Source: Erythroxylum novogranatense
Lineage: Eukaryota > Streptophyta > Magnoliopsida > Malpighiales > Erythroxylaceae
Direction of reading: 5' to 3'
Length of the DNA stretch: 64,000 nucleotides
Assembly: GCA_029891385.1 (NCBI GenBank)
Contig: CM057228.1
Location: 62,047,023 to 62,111,022 of the forward strand
Shown piece by piece: positions 12,749-24,212 of this stretch (the stretch's first letter is position 1; the number at the start of each line of letters is the position of its first letter). Under the pieces are notes generated by a model. The model had not been told where the DNA came from and made no database searches. It saw only the letters and a list, made by a program, of their open reading frames with translations. The position numbers and the translations under genes are program-made.

Positions 12749-13478
12749 ACGAAGCACGACACTAGATGAAGCGAAATAATAGACGAAACGTAATAAAAGA
12801 AAAAGCATTATTCAAGACAATACAAAAGGAAGATATTCTAAAACATCAGACATTTAGTTAGTTGGAGTTAGTTACAAGACTTAACTAATGACCATTTCTA
12901 GAAGATTCAAGAAGAAATTTTTAAGAAGACAGCTGGAAATTTAGCCTATAAATACTAGTTCTAGTCGAAGGCTACAATAACGAATGCTTTTACATTAGCA
13001 AAAATTATGCATTCAAAGTGCAAAAGAAGTGAGTGAATACATTTATAACCTAAAGCTTAAAAATACTTTTCTTAGAGAGAGAAAGGAAGGCTAGAGCCTG
13101 GAGAGGCTAATACAGCTAATAAAGAATACTTTATGAGAGAGACCTGAAGAGACTCTGCAAGTATTGAAATAATAATTGTAAAGTTGGAAGAGTATAGTGA
13201 AATCTCAGGCTAACTCTGAGGACTAGACGTAGCCCAAGGTTTGGGGTGAACCAGTATAAAATCACAGCATCTATTCTCTAACTCTTATCTTTTAATTTTC
13301 TTGTTGTTAGACGAGTAGATAATATTACTTGCAATTGCATTTCTTATCAACTTTAGCAAAGTGTTTTGGTAATCATTTGAATTTTTGTAAAGAAATTCAA
13401 GAAGTCTCAAAAGATTATTATTTTTGAAAAAAAAATTACTCAATTCAACCCCCCTTCATTTGTAGTTTACATATCATA
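12749..13478 (+). repeat. LTR-like segment (solo LTR candidate)
   Basis: Inserted between the two copies of repeat X. It contains a TATA-box-like cctataaatact (about 12950), several GAGAGAG tracts, and a C-run aattcaaccccccttc near 13440-13457, an arrangement common in plant copia (SIRE-type) LTR ends. No coding sequence. TG...CA boundaries and a target duplication were not clear, so the solo-LTR call is tentative. Confidence 0.4.
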
Positions 13479-13878
13479 TGGATGTATGACTTATGTGAGT
13501 TGTGAATTGGTTTGATAAGTTGAGAATTTTTTGTTTTATGATTCAATGAGAATTTGCTATTATCATGAAGGTTTTAAATAGTTTTTGCTTATTATCGATT
13601 ATAAAACTGTTATCCACGAGCTTTAAGCTCACCTCCTTACTTCCCACCTTCAGACGATGAGCAAGATATCGAGTGATCGAGTCTAGAGTCTAGAGTCAAG
13701 GCATCACTCCAGCTTGTATATTTTGTTTTTGAAGCTAGATTATGTAAAGCAAGCCTTTAGTCGCATTTTGAGCAATTATTGTTCTTGTAAAGTTTGTATT
13801 TTTGGATTATGATGTAAGGTGGCTCGAAATGCCCATTAAAGCATTGTAAAACTCTTATCTTTGATGTTAATGAAATAT
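13479..13878 (+). repeat. Direct repeat X, copy 2
   Basis: Second copy of the repeat at 12341-12748. It carries a local duplication (gtctagagtctagagtc, near 13680), and its flank diverges after aatatatatacat. Confidence 0.75.
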
Positions 13879-15577
13879 ATATACATTATGATATGATCCT
13901 AATTTCCTAGGTCTTTACATTGCACTTTCAAGTTTTTCATAAGGGTAATAATTGTGTTCAAAATTCAAGAGGAAAACTGTATTAATCTGGGTAGAATTAG
14001 ACAAAGTTGTCATTTAGAAATTTTTAGCTTATCCTCTTACCTTTCCAATGGCATAAAGTATGTAAATTTTGGGTATCGAAGTTGAGAGATATGAGCATTA
14101 TAAGTGGTGATGTTGCATAGGAGGTGTGTACAGAATAGCTATAGTAATGATGAGAGTTTGTGTATGTGATGAGCCATTTGAGTTGAGCTTTGGGAGTTAA
14201 ATGCACCCAAATTGGTAATTGAATGCTTAAGGAGTGTTGTTGCATTAGAAGAAGTGAATTTGGGAAGATTATGAGTGAAAGTAATGTTAGAATGGAGGTA
14301 GGAAGCATTAGAGAGGCTTTGGAGGGGTTTGGGTATCCCTTATGTCCGTTAGACAAACTTTAGGTCCGTTAAACGGACCTTCTCAAGGCTGGACCCCCAG
14401 CATCACCTATGTTTGTTTAACAGATATTATGTCCGTTAAACGGACCTTCTCGGGTCTAAAATGGTCCCCAGCCTCATGTATGTCCCTTAGGTGGACATGT
14501 ATGTCCGTTTAATGGACATACATTGTACACTTGCGGAAATTTGCATTTTTGACCCCTCCAAATGGCAAAATCTCACTTTGTGGTCTTCATATCGAAATGA
14601 AAGGGGTTCGCTTTGACCATTAAGAGTCGATAACCCATTCCTTGTTTCTTTCTTCCTATTGCATTCTATCTCATCATATCACATTTTGTTCTGCGATATT
14701 TGAGAATCACCATTAATGCTTCAGTGTAGGTAAATCTGGTAACCGTCCCTCATTGGTTGTCCACATATTCCATTATCAAGAAGTGTGTCCATAGCTTCTT
14801 ATACCAATTTCTCCTGAAAGATTACTAATTTCCCTAGCGTAGATAAACTTGTTGTTAATAGATCAATAAGAGTATTGTTCCGATATATAACTCTTCTATA
14901 AAGTTCATTAAGCTTGTACAGTTTGGCATGAGGTTTTGATTGATCAAAAAAAATCTACTTCAACCAATATGCCCTTAGGTACGGTCCTACATAACAAAGA
15001 AATCACACTTAGAAAGGGTGGACAATTGTAAATCTAGAAGTCCTCTATCAAACTATCTAAGAATGACATCAATCTGAGGTTTCTAGAGAAAGTTATGCTA
15101 GTTTTCCCAAGATAGGTACAATATGATTGAGGATATAAACATGTGTGATTCTTTTGGTCATAACTTCATCCTCCAACCTTCAAATGAAATGGTTCTTGAA
15201 GCAATGGATTCCTAACACATTTTTTCTATCCCTCTATAAAAATTGGTAGCTTTTGGGTGTGATATGAAAAGGATTGATGGAAATATAGTGAGGGGTATGT
15301 TGAGAGAGCATCACTGGGGCATGAACATACTTTGGCTTCTTAAGCATAACTTCATCTATAGAGCTCCGATTGAGATAGTTCTTGCTTTCAAATTAAACCA
15401 GAGACCTAGAGTTATAGTTATTTCGAAGAAGTCAAATTGTGATTTTGGTGATTAACTGATGTGTGCACACCACTATTGTGGGATGATGGCTAATGAGGGT
15501 TCATTAAAATAACCCTACAAGGTAATATGCTCACGTGTGATGACTCCAAACATTGGGTTTTAAAAATAGGGTCCATC
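13879..15577. other. Non-coding right part of the 4.57-kb insertion
   Basis: No gene recognised. It holds the palindromic repeats at 14343-14521. A 70-codon plus frame at 15243-15455 has no known motif and sits in otherwise non-coding sequence. Confidence 0.4.
14343..14521. repeat. Palindromic TGTCCGTTAAACGGACC units
   Basis: Near-perfect dyads of core GTCCGTTAAACGGAC at 14363-14379 and 14430-14446, a half-unit at 14343-14350, and a diverged unit (tgtccgtttaatggaca) at about 14502-14518. The first two are followed by the same ttctc. Confidence 0.75.
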
Positions 15578-15586
15578 ACTTTATAT

Positions 15587-16372
15587 GGTGATTAACACAC
15601 AAGATCTCATCTTGGTATTAAAACTTGATGGGTAGCTAGTCCATCAAACTACTGACGTCAGTTTGATCACCAAATCTCCTTAAAACATCTAAAAGTGATA
15701 ATATCACTATAAACTATTTATTTAAGTGAATGTTCCCTGATACGTGTTTCAATTAATAATTTCAATATGCAGACACTGGATTAATACTTTATAAAAATCC
15801 ATTATGATCATATCAAGAATTATAATGAAACACATATGAGTTCACCACTTATCAAGATTGTGGTCCACAATAAGCAAATGCTTAAGTTATATGTTTTAAG
15901 ATTAAATTAACGGCCCACTTTATTCTTTAAAACATACTTGATTTCAGATTTATTTAATAGTGTCATTATCGATAGTCAACTACTATCATGATATGAAACT
16001 CATCATTCCCTTAAAGTAAAATATGAAACTCATCATTCCCTTAAAGTAAACTCTTTTACTTATATGGAGATAAATCGCAACACTATAGTCTAAACCATAA
16101 TCAAGCGACCAACTTGATTATTCAACTGTGAATCAATTAATTTAGATTCTAATAATATTCATGTTTCCTATACATCTTTATTTATATGTCTATTACTTAC
16201 AAAAGAATCTCGGTACTTTTTGGCTTGATATATGATGCTCATACATATGAAACCAAACTCTTTTGTTTCATTAATAATAAATGTTTTCATTACAAAATTG
16301 TAACCGGAAGAAAATTAAGTTACATGTAAATACACTTGCTTTCCATGACACTATATTTACATAACTCCAACA
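15587..16372 (-). repeat. LTR-R copy 2, main part
   Basis: Resumes the LTR split at 11004 and ends ATAACTCCAACA. With the left tip it gives an approximately 826-bp LTR bounded by TGTTGG and CCAACA. CCTTA lies directly left of the tip (10960-10964) and one base beyond the right end (16374-16378), an imperfect 5-bp target duplication that fits a solo LTR. A gag fragment abuts its right end. Confidence 0.6.
15991..16050 (+). repeat. Perfect 30-bp tandem duplication
   Basis: Two identical adjacent 30-bp units (15991-16020 and 16021-16050) starting atatgaaactcatc. LTR-R copy 1 has this unit once. Confidence 0.9.
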
Positions 16373-17107
16373 TCCTTATCTCTGCCTTTCTTTCCTAGTT
16401 TGGTTTTGTTGCTATTAGCTTCTTAATGAAACGTGAGATGAACGGAGTGTTCCTTTATTTTCTTTAATCTCGCTTCCTCCTAAACCAACATGGCCTTAAT
16501 TTCTTAAAGGTTCCATTTTTCCTTAATGGTGTTATAATTCACCTGGAACTGGCCAAACTCTAGAGGAAGGGAGTTGATAATGAACTGTACCAAAAAGGAC
16601 TTACTCACATCCATACTTACTCACATCCTTACCCATAAATTTCAACTTTGCAGCTAAGTTTGACATATGGGTTACATAATCGTGCATGGGCTATGACCAA
16701 TTAAACTTTTTGGTCATTAGCTCAATCATTAAATTTCCTACTATAGACTTGTCAATTATATCAGATTGGGAGTATTCCTTAAGCTTTAACATAAACTCCT
16801 TTGCATTGTCCGTTTTAGGCATTGGCGACTTTATATTTTCTGCGATCATCATTCGCATCAAATTCAAGCTCAGTTTGTTAAAGCGCTTCCAAGCCTCATA
16901 ATAAGATTTTTCAGCTTCAGAACTAGTCTTGGTTATAGCTGCAGGCCTTACGTCTAAAACTATGGCCAAGTCCAAATCTATTACTCTAAGTTGGAACTGG
17001 ATTTGTTCGGACCAATCAGCATAGTTCAAACCATTGAACTTGATTAGCTCATTTCCTAAAGCAAACAAATTAGTAGATGCTGTAAACACAACATATAGCT
17101 CACTCAT
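16373..17107 (-). pseudogene. Copia-type gag fragment 2
   Basis: On the minus strand an open frame from 17107 reads MSELYVVFTAS, KFNGLNYADWSEQIQF, YYEAWKRFNKLSLNL and SQSDIIDKSIVG, to KKFNWS, with a stop after about 138 codons. The homology continues in the same sense through a region corresponding to EFGQFQVNYNTIK and KTKLGKKGRDKD (about 16520-16375), then stops at LTR-R. This is a plant copia gag (UBN2) up to just before the expected zinc knuckle. It belongs to a different gag subfamily from fragment 1. No pol is present. Confidence 0.8.
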
Positions 17108-18441
17108 TAATGCTTTGAGTAAACCTAAATGGATTCAAACTAACTAATACACTTTGATTGTGCATTTAAATTCTCCTTTTGGTGAAATTTAAATACATAG
17201 TTATAACTTATTATGATGCATATATATAGTTTACTATAAGGAACAATCAATCGTATTCTAGTCAACTTGCATGTTATCTTTGGATATACAATCATATTAA
17301 CCATATATGTTGATAAAGTCCTTTTAATGTCATTAATTATAAGCAATGGTTCACCTTTGGGTGACCTCCTAGCGTTATAATTAATAATCCCAATTGTTTA
17401 ATTCAACCTTTATGTCATTTTAGCATCATATCATAATAAACAATTGAAACAATCATAATTAAATGATTAATATTTTAAGCTAGGCCACTTTGGTGACTAA
17501 TAAGCTTTCCATGCTATAAACATTTAATTGGACAATTATCATACATGACAAAATTTAATTTAATTAGTTTGGTCACTTTTGTGACTAATAAACTATTCTA
17601 AACTATCATAATGTCATGTATTACACTCAACATATAATAGGAAAATTTAATTCTAAGCATTGCATAATATAAATGGTCAAAGTGTCAATTAAAACATAAT
17701 ATGACACAAAAAATTATATTATGCAAAGCAAACACAGGCGTAACTTTTATGCATATAAAGCTGAATTAATTAATTGATTCCTTCATTAATTAATTTAATT
17801 ATTATTTTTTAATTATTAAAAAATAATAATTAAATTAATTAAAAATTAAAAAGATGATGAAGCCGCTGGCCTCACCATCACTCCAGCGTGCGTCGCCCGT
17901 TATGTAAATACACACGCCTCATCTTCTTCAGCGACGAACGTTGGTTTCTTCTGCAACTTGTTTTTTTGTAATTTAAATCCTTAAATATTCGTTCTCTTCA
18001 TACTCAAAACCAAGAGCATCTTTCGACAACATGAGAGTAAGACACAAAGGATACGAAAACCATATTAAGCATTACCAAGAGCATCTCTTGTATTTGGTTT
18101 CTCTTCATACCGAAAACTTTCGGTTTTATATTTTCAAGTCTCTCTACTGTGTATTACCCTTCATCTAAACCATCAATTCATAACCATTATGTTTAGGTTA
18201 AACAGTGAGAATGCTATTAACATCCAAAAATCATCAAACCGAAAAGTATCAAAATGTGAAGTTTTTCTGTTACTATGTCTGTGATTCATGGCAGTGCAAT
18301 TTTTCATGGCAGTGCAATTTTTCATGGAAGTATAGTGCCGAAAGTAATGCCATTACAAATATAGAACAAAGCAAAAAATGAACAGAAAACACAATCATAC
18401 ATAAACAATACACGTAAAACTCAAATCATGCAACAATCTAA
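17108..18441 (-). other. Leader of gag-only element 2
   Basis: Non-coding, AT-rich sequence between gag and the primer site at 18442-18452. It contains a 57-bp perfect AT palindrome (17786-17842), accgaaaa motifs shared with the other gag element's leader, and a short tandem repeat near 18287-18325 (ttcatggcagtgcaattt units). Confidence 0.45.
17786..17842. repeat. Perfect inverted repeat, 27-bp arms
   Basis: Arms 17786-17812 and 17816-17842 are exact reverse complements, separated only by tta. They are purely A and T. It can form a long hairpin. Confidence 0.9.
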
Positions 18442-18452
18442 CTCTGACACCA
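18442..18452 (-). other. Primer-binding site of gag-only element 2
   Basis: The minus strand reads TGGTGTCAGAG, next to an LTR-like end (TGTTATAC on plus from 18456). It is a near match to the tRNA-Met primer site. With gag fragment 2 it marks a minus-strand copia-type element. Confidence 0.5.
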
Positions 18453-18455
18453 ATT

Positions 18456-19169
18456 GTTATACAATTTATGGATGGACTGATTTTTGCATATCTATATCCA
18501 TGATTGTTTTTCATAAAATGTTGATTTCCTCTTTTCTTATTTCTTTAATGTGTTTGTTCAATGGCTCATAATGACTATTCAACAATTTTTTAAACTTATA
18601 TAGCACCACCAACCAACATGTCATTTGGTAATTGGAAGAGAGAGGGAAATAGTCGTTAACCTAATTAAGATCTATTATTTAATACCCAATAATCATTATT
18701 TTAGGTGTATTTTATGAGACTCAAATCTATAAATCACATGGGTCATTAAATAAACTAACACTTTATGGCAATTCCCACATATGAGACCTCTACAGCATTT
18801 CTTACAAGCCCCGGAGATATTCTATCGGATGAAACCTAATGCTACACACTTAAAGCTAGTCAAAGTCTGGTCCTCTCTATATATATTCCTTCTAGATCAA
18901 ATGGCTCTAGACTAAAGATTAGTCCTAAGGCATACCATTAGAGGATCCAAGCTAGACTAGATTCACATTTTTCTATAAGAATAAGGGTTAAATTGGGCAA
19001 TTTTAGTGTTACTTCCACTTTAAAATGTCGTGTCAATCATAAATGTTACATTTTGTTCAATTGCTATTTTTATTTAGTAACTAGTGCAATTTATTAATTT
19101 TAAATAAATTAAATTTTATTTTATAAAAATAAAATTTAAGGATAAATGCTTTTTATGTAAAGATAAAAG
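18456..19169 (-). repeat. Possible 5' LTR of gag-only element 2
   Basis: Non-coding sequence directly beyond the primer site. The far boundary is not visible, and no second copy lies in the window. The sequence turns into LINE remnant near 19170-19200. Confidence 0.3.
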
Positions 19170-19824
19170 TTTGAGGACTCAAGTTGGCTTTCTTTCTTAT
19201 ACTTGCAACTAAGTTCAATTTGGAATGTACAATCTAAAGCAAGCACCTCTTGGAATATGCACAATAGCTTAGAGGGAAAGTGAGGCTGTGATTAAAAGCA
19301 AGGTAGGGAAAGAGGCGGGCGTAGCTTTCTAGCATGACAATTGGTCCCAGTCTGGTTTCCTAAATGACTCCACATAATTAAACTCCTTGAGGAATATCAT
19401 TCGTTCAAACTTCACAGTGAAAGAGGTTAAATTTTGTAAGATTGGGCTCAAATAAATTGAGTATATACAAGTTAAAATAAGGTTTCATTCTAAAGTTAAT
19501 TAGTGATAGAAGGAATAACTCACTAGACTTATAGGCATATTCAAGATCATATATTTTTTTCATGTGAGACAAGCTATACTTGAGCAACATTACTAACTCC
19601 TGGAGATCTTTGCCTAGCAACCCACTTTGAAATTAGACCTTAGGATTAAGGTTTGACAACAACAGGGAGGATAGAATATGTTGGAGAAAATCAACAAGAA
19701 GAAAAATTCAGCGATAATCTTTCATGACCTTAACATCCGAAAATAACCAGGTACAAGAGGCTATGGCACAAACAAGCCCTTGGGTTGGAATTTAAAGGAA
19801 AACTCAATATACTGGATAAGCTTA

Positions 19825-20381
19825 GGGGCGTTTGATTTCAGCACGAGGTTAGGTATAGATATAGGTATAATAATATAAGAGAATGAGAATGGATATGAAA
19901 AATAAAAAAAATGATGTTTTGATTGTAACTTGGGTTTCTGTATTAATACCAATAATGTTGTTTGGTTTGTTGCATTAATGAGAATGAAAGATAATATAAT
20001 ACCATATTTTCATATCATATTTATTATTATTATTATTATTACAAAATTTATAATAATAATAATAATAATAAGATAATTAATTTAGTATAATAAAATTAAT
20101 TAATTAATTAATAATAATAAGATAATTAACTTCATATAATAACATTAATAATAAAATAAATAATAATAATGATAATAAGATAATTAATTTAGTATAATAA
20201 TGATGATGATGATGATGATGATAATGATAATATTAATAATAATAAGTTTAAAATTTATAATAATAAATAATAATAATAAGAAAAATAATTAATAATAATA
20301 ATATTATTATTATTATTAAGAAGTCTAAAATTTATAATTAATAATAATAATAATAAGTTTAAAACTTAATAATAATAATAA

Positions 20382-20412
<31 letters not shown>

Positions 20413-20649
20413 AAAGATGATGATGATGAGTGATGAGTAAGAATAAAAATTGCTTATGTGGGGGAGGGATATAAATAGTAACCACTAGATTGGAATGAAA
20501 ACTTGATACCCACCCTTTTGGGGGGTTTAGTGGATTCCCAAATTTAATGGAATAAATCCATTCCCTTAGAATTGAAAACTCCAAAGCAAACACTGTTTTT
20601 TATTATTATTCCATTCTTTCATTTCCAAACCTTCAAACCAAACACTCCC
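19825..20649. mobile_element. PIF/Harbinger-like MITE (825 bp) in the LINE
   Basis: Bounded by TTA at 19822-19824 and 20650-20652. The left end GGGGCGTTTGATTT and the inverted right end GGGAGTGTTTGGTTT are related terminal inverted repeats. Removing the element and one TTA gives an uninterrupted LINE zf-RVT frame (LDKL joined to NRFLN), which fixes both ends to the base. The interior is largely AAT/ATT repeat. No transposase. Confidence 0.8.
20020..20425. repeat. AAT/ATT and GAT microsatellite
   Basis: Long runs of imperfect (ATT)n, (AAT)n and (GAT)n inside the MITE. The tyrosine-rich minus-strand frame at 20366-20593 is this repeat translated and is not a gene. Confidence 0.9.
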
Positions 20650-21248
20650 TTAATAGATTCCTCAACATTTTAGCCCAATGCACCTTATGCAAACATGGAG
20701 TTGAAAGCTTGGATCATTTGTTTTTTGAATGTCAGTGCACAAATCTCGTGTGGAGACATATACTTCATCTCCCTAACCTCACTCCGCCTCAAGGTAATTG
20801 GGGTGTGATCAAGGACTAGTGCTGTACAACTCTAGCTAAAAGCTCAGGAGATAAGAGTAGTAATCAATATCTTTTTAAGCTATCTAGTTTATAGCATTCG
20901 GATGAAGCACAACCATAGAATTTTTCCCAACTAGAACACTTCATGGGAGAGCTTAAAGAGAAAACCTAAAAAGCATTTCAGGTTGCATTTGTTTACACAT
21001 CAAATCCATAATATTTGCAGTTCGTGGATCAAAGGAAGGTAACGACTTCTACAAGGTTGACTATATCATAAACGAACATTTCTCCATGACAATTGCTCAT
21101 TAAAGTTTCTTGTCTTAGTATTGAATCATCGGAAGAATTGGTTATTGATTTGAAAATCTCATAGGCGGCGGCTTCTTTGGCAGCTAAAAGCTTGGACACA
21201 TTCTTATTTTGGGTTGAATAATGAAAATTTTACATTCTTAAAAAAAAA

Positions 21249-22029
21249 GTTTCATATAATATATTTGAGCATGCATAATTTATCGTATATTAATTTAAAT
21301 AAAATATATTAATAAAATAAATACAAATATAGTGTACGTGTCTAAAGGTCTTAGGTTTTCTTTGGTAGCGAAAGTTTTTTCAAACTACAATTTACTCTAA
21401 GCATACTCTTTTCTTTCAACTTTATATAGTTATTTTTGGGACAAGATTTTTTGTCTAATATTATCCTATCTTATTCTATTTTATAAAATCTCAATTATTT
21501 ATTTTACGAGATTCATGCGAGACCTATATAAAATTTACATAAATAAATAATTAAGATTTATTAAATACAATAAAATACTGTAATATTAAACCAGATTGAC
21601 TCTTTATCTCATCCAACATCATTGACCGTGGATCCTACTTTTGTATGTGTCGACGTGTTAGCAGGTGATGTATTTGTCGTTCGGATTGGATAAAATTAAG
21701 ACAAATGGAGATTAAATAAATACTCTGGTTCTTTTCTTACAACAACCCACAAACAGAGAACTCATAAAGCAGGCTTAGTCAACCGTTTCTCCAAACTCCG
21801 ATTAGCCTCAGAAGTTGGAGAAGGTCATTTACTTTTCTTTCGTCATAAATGTTCTTTGTATTGAATGTTTGGAAGAGTAAGATAAGATGGATCGCAATTT
21901 GATGTTTGAAAGATTGCATTTTGTTCGCTCTTTTATGCGTAGATGATTGTATTTTGATTATTTCCCTCACAGTTTAAACTTTTGTGTGACCTCGAGCTCA
22001 CGTCTTTACTCAAACAGAGCCATCTTCAA
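21249..22029 (+). promoter_or_regulatory. Upstream region of the GHR gene
   Basis: Non-coding DNA between the LINE tail and the reductase start codon, expected to hold its promoter and 5' UTR. A TATA-like ctatataaaa lies at 21524-21533, but the transcription start cannot be placed. An in-frame upstream ATG at 21982 would add 16 residues to the protein. Family members usually begin at the MARSALDEM start, so I treat it as 5' UTR. Confidence 0.4.
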
Positions 22030-24212
22030 ATGGCCCGATCAGCGCTTGATGAAATGTCCAATTCTGGGGCATTCTTGAGGACTGCTTCAACGTTCCGGAG
22101 CATCATCTCCCGAGATCCTGGTTCCCAATTTTCGGCTGAATCGGGAAGGTATCATCTTTATATATCATATGCTTGTCCCTGGGCTTCTAGGTGCCTTGCG
22201 TTCTTGAAGATTAAAGGACTTGATAAAGCCATCAGTTTTACGGTAAATTTTTTACATGGAACTGTTGCTCTTGATGACAATTTAACATTTCATAAGCCGG
22301 AAACTTCTCTATGTATCTTTTTTTCTGTTTGCTCAGTCTGTCAAACCAATATGGGAAAGAACAAAGGAAACAGATGAGCATATGGGATGGGTTTTCCCAG
22401 CCTCAGAGGCCGAGGAACCTGGAGCTGAACCTGACCCCTTGAATGGAGCACATAGTATAAGGGACCTTTACGAGCTTGCATCTAAATCCTATACTGGGAA
22501 ATACACAGTTCCTGTAGGTTAACTGACATGAAATGGATTTTGGTTAAATTGTTTTATTTGTTTATTTAATACATTGCGGTCGTATAATGAGTCTCCTACA
22601 ATAACAGGTGCTATGGGATAAGAAGCATAAGACGATTGTTAATAATGAGAGTTCTGAGCTTATCCGCATGTTAAATACAGAGTTCAATGATATAGCAGAG
22701 AATGCAGCTTTGGACCTATACCCTCCTTCCTTGCAAGCTCAGATTGATGAGACCAACAAATGGGTGTATGATAGTATAAACAATGGCGTTTACAAATGTG
22801 GTTTTGCAAGAAAACAAGGCCCTTATGAGGAGGTAAACAAATTTCTATTCTCTTTTTCATGATTAATTGAGCCTTGTTGTGTATTCATTATCCTTAATCA
22901 TGGTACTTTTATTTTTCTTTTGTATTTTCTACTAGGCTGCAAAACAGTTGTACGAAGCTCTGGATAGATGTGAAGAGATACTGGGCAAGCAAAGATATCT
23001 TTGTGGGAACATACTTTCCGAAGCAGACATTCGGTTGTTTGTCACCCTCATTAGATTTGATGAGGTAGATTGTCACACAAAAGAAACTCTTGTTTTTAGC
23101 CTGTCTCTTCATCTATTTGAAAGTCAAAACTTGTTCACTTCTGTATGGAAACCCCATTAGGTATGGTTGAAGAAAGCATCAAGGGGTAGTTGAAATAAAG
23201 GATTCTTGTAGGAATTAGCATTTGAATGCACATGACTGCTGCCTTACTTTTTTCTGATTAAAAATCCAAAAATTTGAATATTTCTTTTGAAGCAGTTCAA
23301 CCATTTGAGTTCAAGGGCATCTTTAGGTCGCTTACCACTTCAAATGGTTTATGTTTATCCTTGGATTATACCATGTTTCTCTGTAAGATTGCATTTATCT
23401 GTAATCTTAAATATATGCTACTCTTAACTGCAGATCTTGCACATAATTGTTTTTGCTCCAAAATGATAAAAGGATATTGAAATGGAAGATATCAAGTTGA
23501 TTTTCAATCTTCGTTAGGATGATCTCCAAGACATGGATGTGTGTTAATTTGGTGCACCTTTTCCTTTTTAGCTTTATCTTGCTTTCAGGTCATATCAAAA
23601 GCTAAACTTATTGCTAAGGTAGTCTGTCTTCAGAAAAATAATTTATATTTTACATTTACCATTTTTTAAAAAAAGCTTTGTGTTTTATCTGAAAAAGAAG
23701 TCATTGCACTAACCATATAGTGGAATATTAAAATGAGGACATTTTTTTAAAAATATTCTGAAATAATAGGAACCACTGTTAGTGGTTTCACATTTGGGGA
23801 ACTAGGTGCTTGCATAAAGCAGAGTTGCCAATCTGACCGTTCATGTGACTAGCAGACTATAATCTGATATTATATGCTTAGTATAGTTGATTTTGTTTAG
23901 TTTCAACTCTATTTCATGCCATAATTTCTCTGTTTAGAATTTTTATAAGCATGGTAATCCAAATTTCAATCACAGGTGTACGCAGTTCATTTCAAGTGTA
24001 ACAAAAAGCTGCTCAGAGAGTACCCAAATCTATTCAATTATACCAAAGACATTTTTCAAGCCCCTGGTATTAGCAGCACTGTGAACATGGCGCATATAAA
24101 GCGTCATTACTACGGAAGCCATCCTTCCATTAATCCGTATGGGATCATTCCTCTAGGTCCAGATCATGTTGATTATTCTTCGCCTCATGACCGAGGAAGG
24201 TTTTCCGCATAG
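22030..24212 (+). CDS. Glutathionyl-hydroquinone reductase (Xi-class GST), 5 exons
   Basis: Exons 22030-22242, 22337-22513, 22608-22832, 22936-23064 and 23976-24212, all with GT-AG introns and all phase 0, encode 326 residues. The family (YqjG/ECM4, Xi-class glutathione transferase) reduces glutathionyl-hydroquinones to hydroquinones with glutathione, through a catalytic cysteine. Seen here: N-terminal thioredoxin-like domain with [11 protein letters not shown], catalytic Cys49 in the CPWA motif, VKPIWERT at the start of exon 2, then an all-helical C-terminal domain with [28 protein letters not shown] and [11 protein letters not shown], ending [10 protein letters not shown]. No signal or transit peptide is obvious from this start, so cytosol is likely, though some plant homologues have longer plastid-targeting N-termini. 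The last intron is 911 bp. All key residues are intact and there is no frameshift. It is very probably functional. Confidence 0.93.

Larger units (their letters stand above)
11005..15577. mobile_element. Unidentified 4573-bp insertion in LTR-R copy 2
   Basis: The DNA between two copies of ACTTTATAT (10996-11004 and 15578-15586) is absent from LTR-R copy 1. The ends, TGGCCCCTAAAA and (inverted from the right) TGGACCCTATTTTT, resemble each other over about nine bases. A nine-base direct repeat and short inverted ends would fit a Mutator-like element. The left 1.7 kb instead looks like a long LTR (for example CCCACGAGCTTTAAGCTCACC and CACCTTCAGG blocks near 12475-12515). No transposase or pol is visible. 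The identity is open. Confidence 0.45.
19170..21248 (+). pseudogene. LINE 3' end remnant (zf-RVT domain)
   Basis: C-terminal end of a plant LINE ORF2. Recognisable pieces are HDNWSQSGF (about 19335-19362), the stretch KLNILDKL reaching the MITE at 19824, then after the MITE NRFLNILAQCTLCKHG and DHLFFECQCTNLVWRHIL (20650-20765). That is the zf-RVT zinc-ribbon-like domain, with its CX2C and HX5C arrangement. MKHNHRIFPN follows near 20900. The element ends in a short A-run at 21240-21248, as expected for a LINE tail. Several stops make it inactive. It is a different copy from the LINE at 31.5-64 kb. Confidence 0.75.

Noticed and set aside
15243..15455. 70-codon plus frame as a possible gene
   Set aside because: No motif, no supporting context, inside an unidentified insertion.
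20366..20593. Minus-strand frame with a long tyrosine run
   Set aside because: It is the AAT/ATT microsatellite of the MITE translated.
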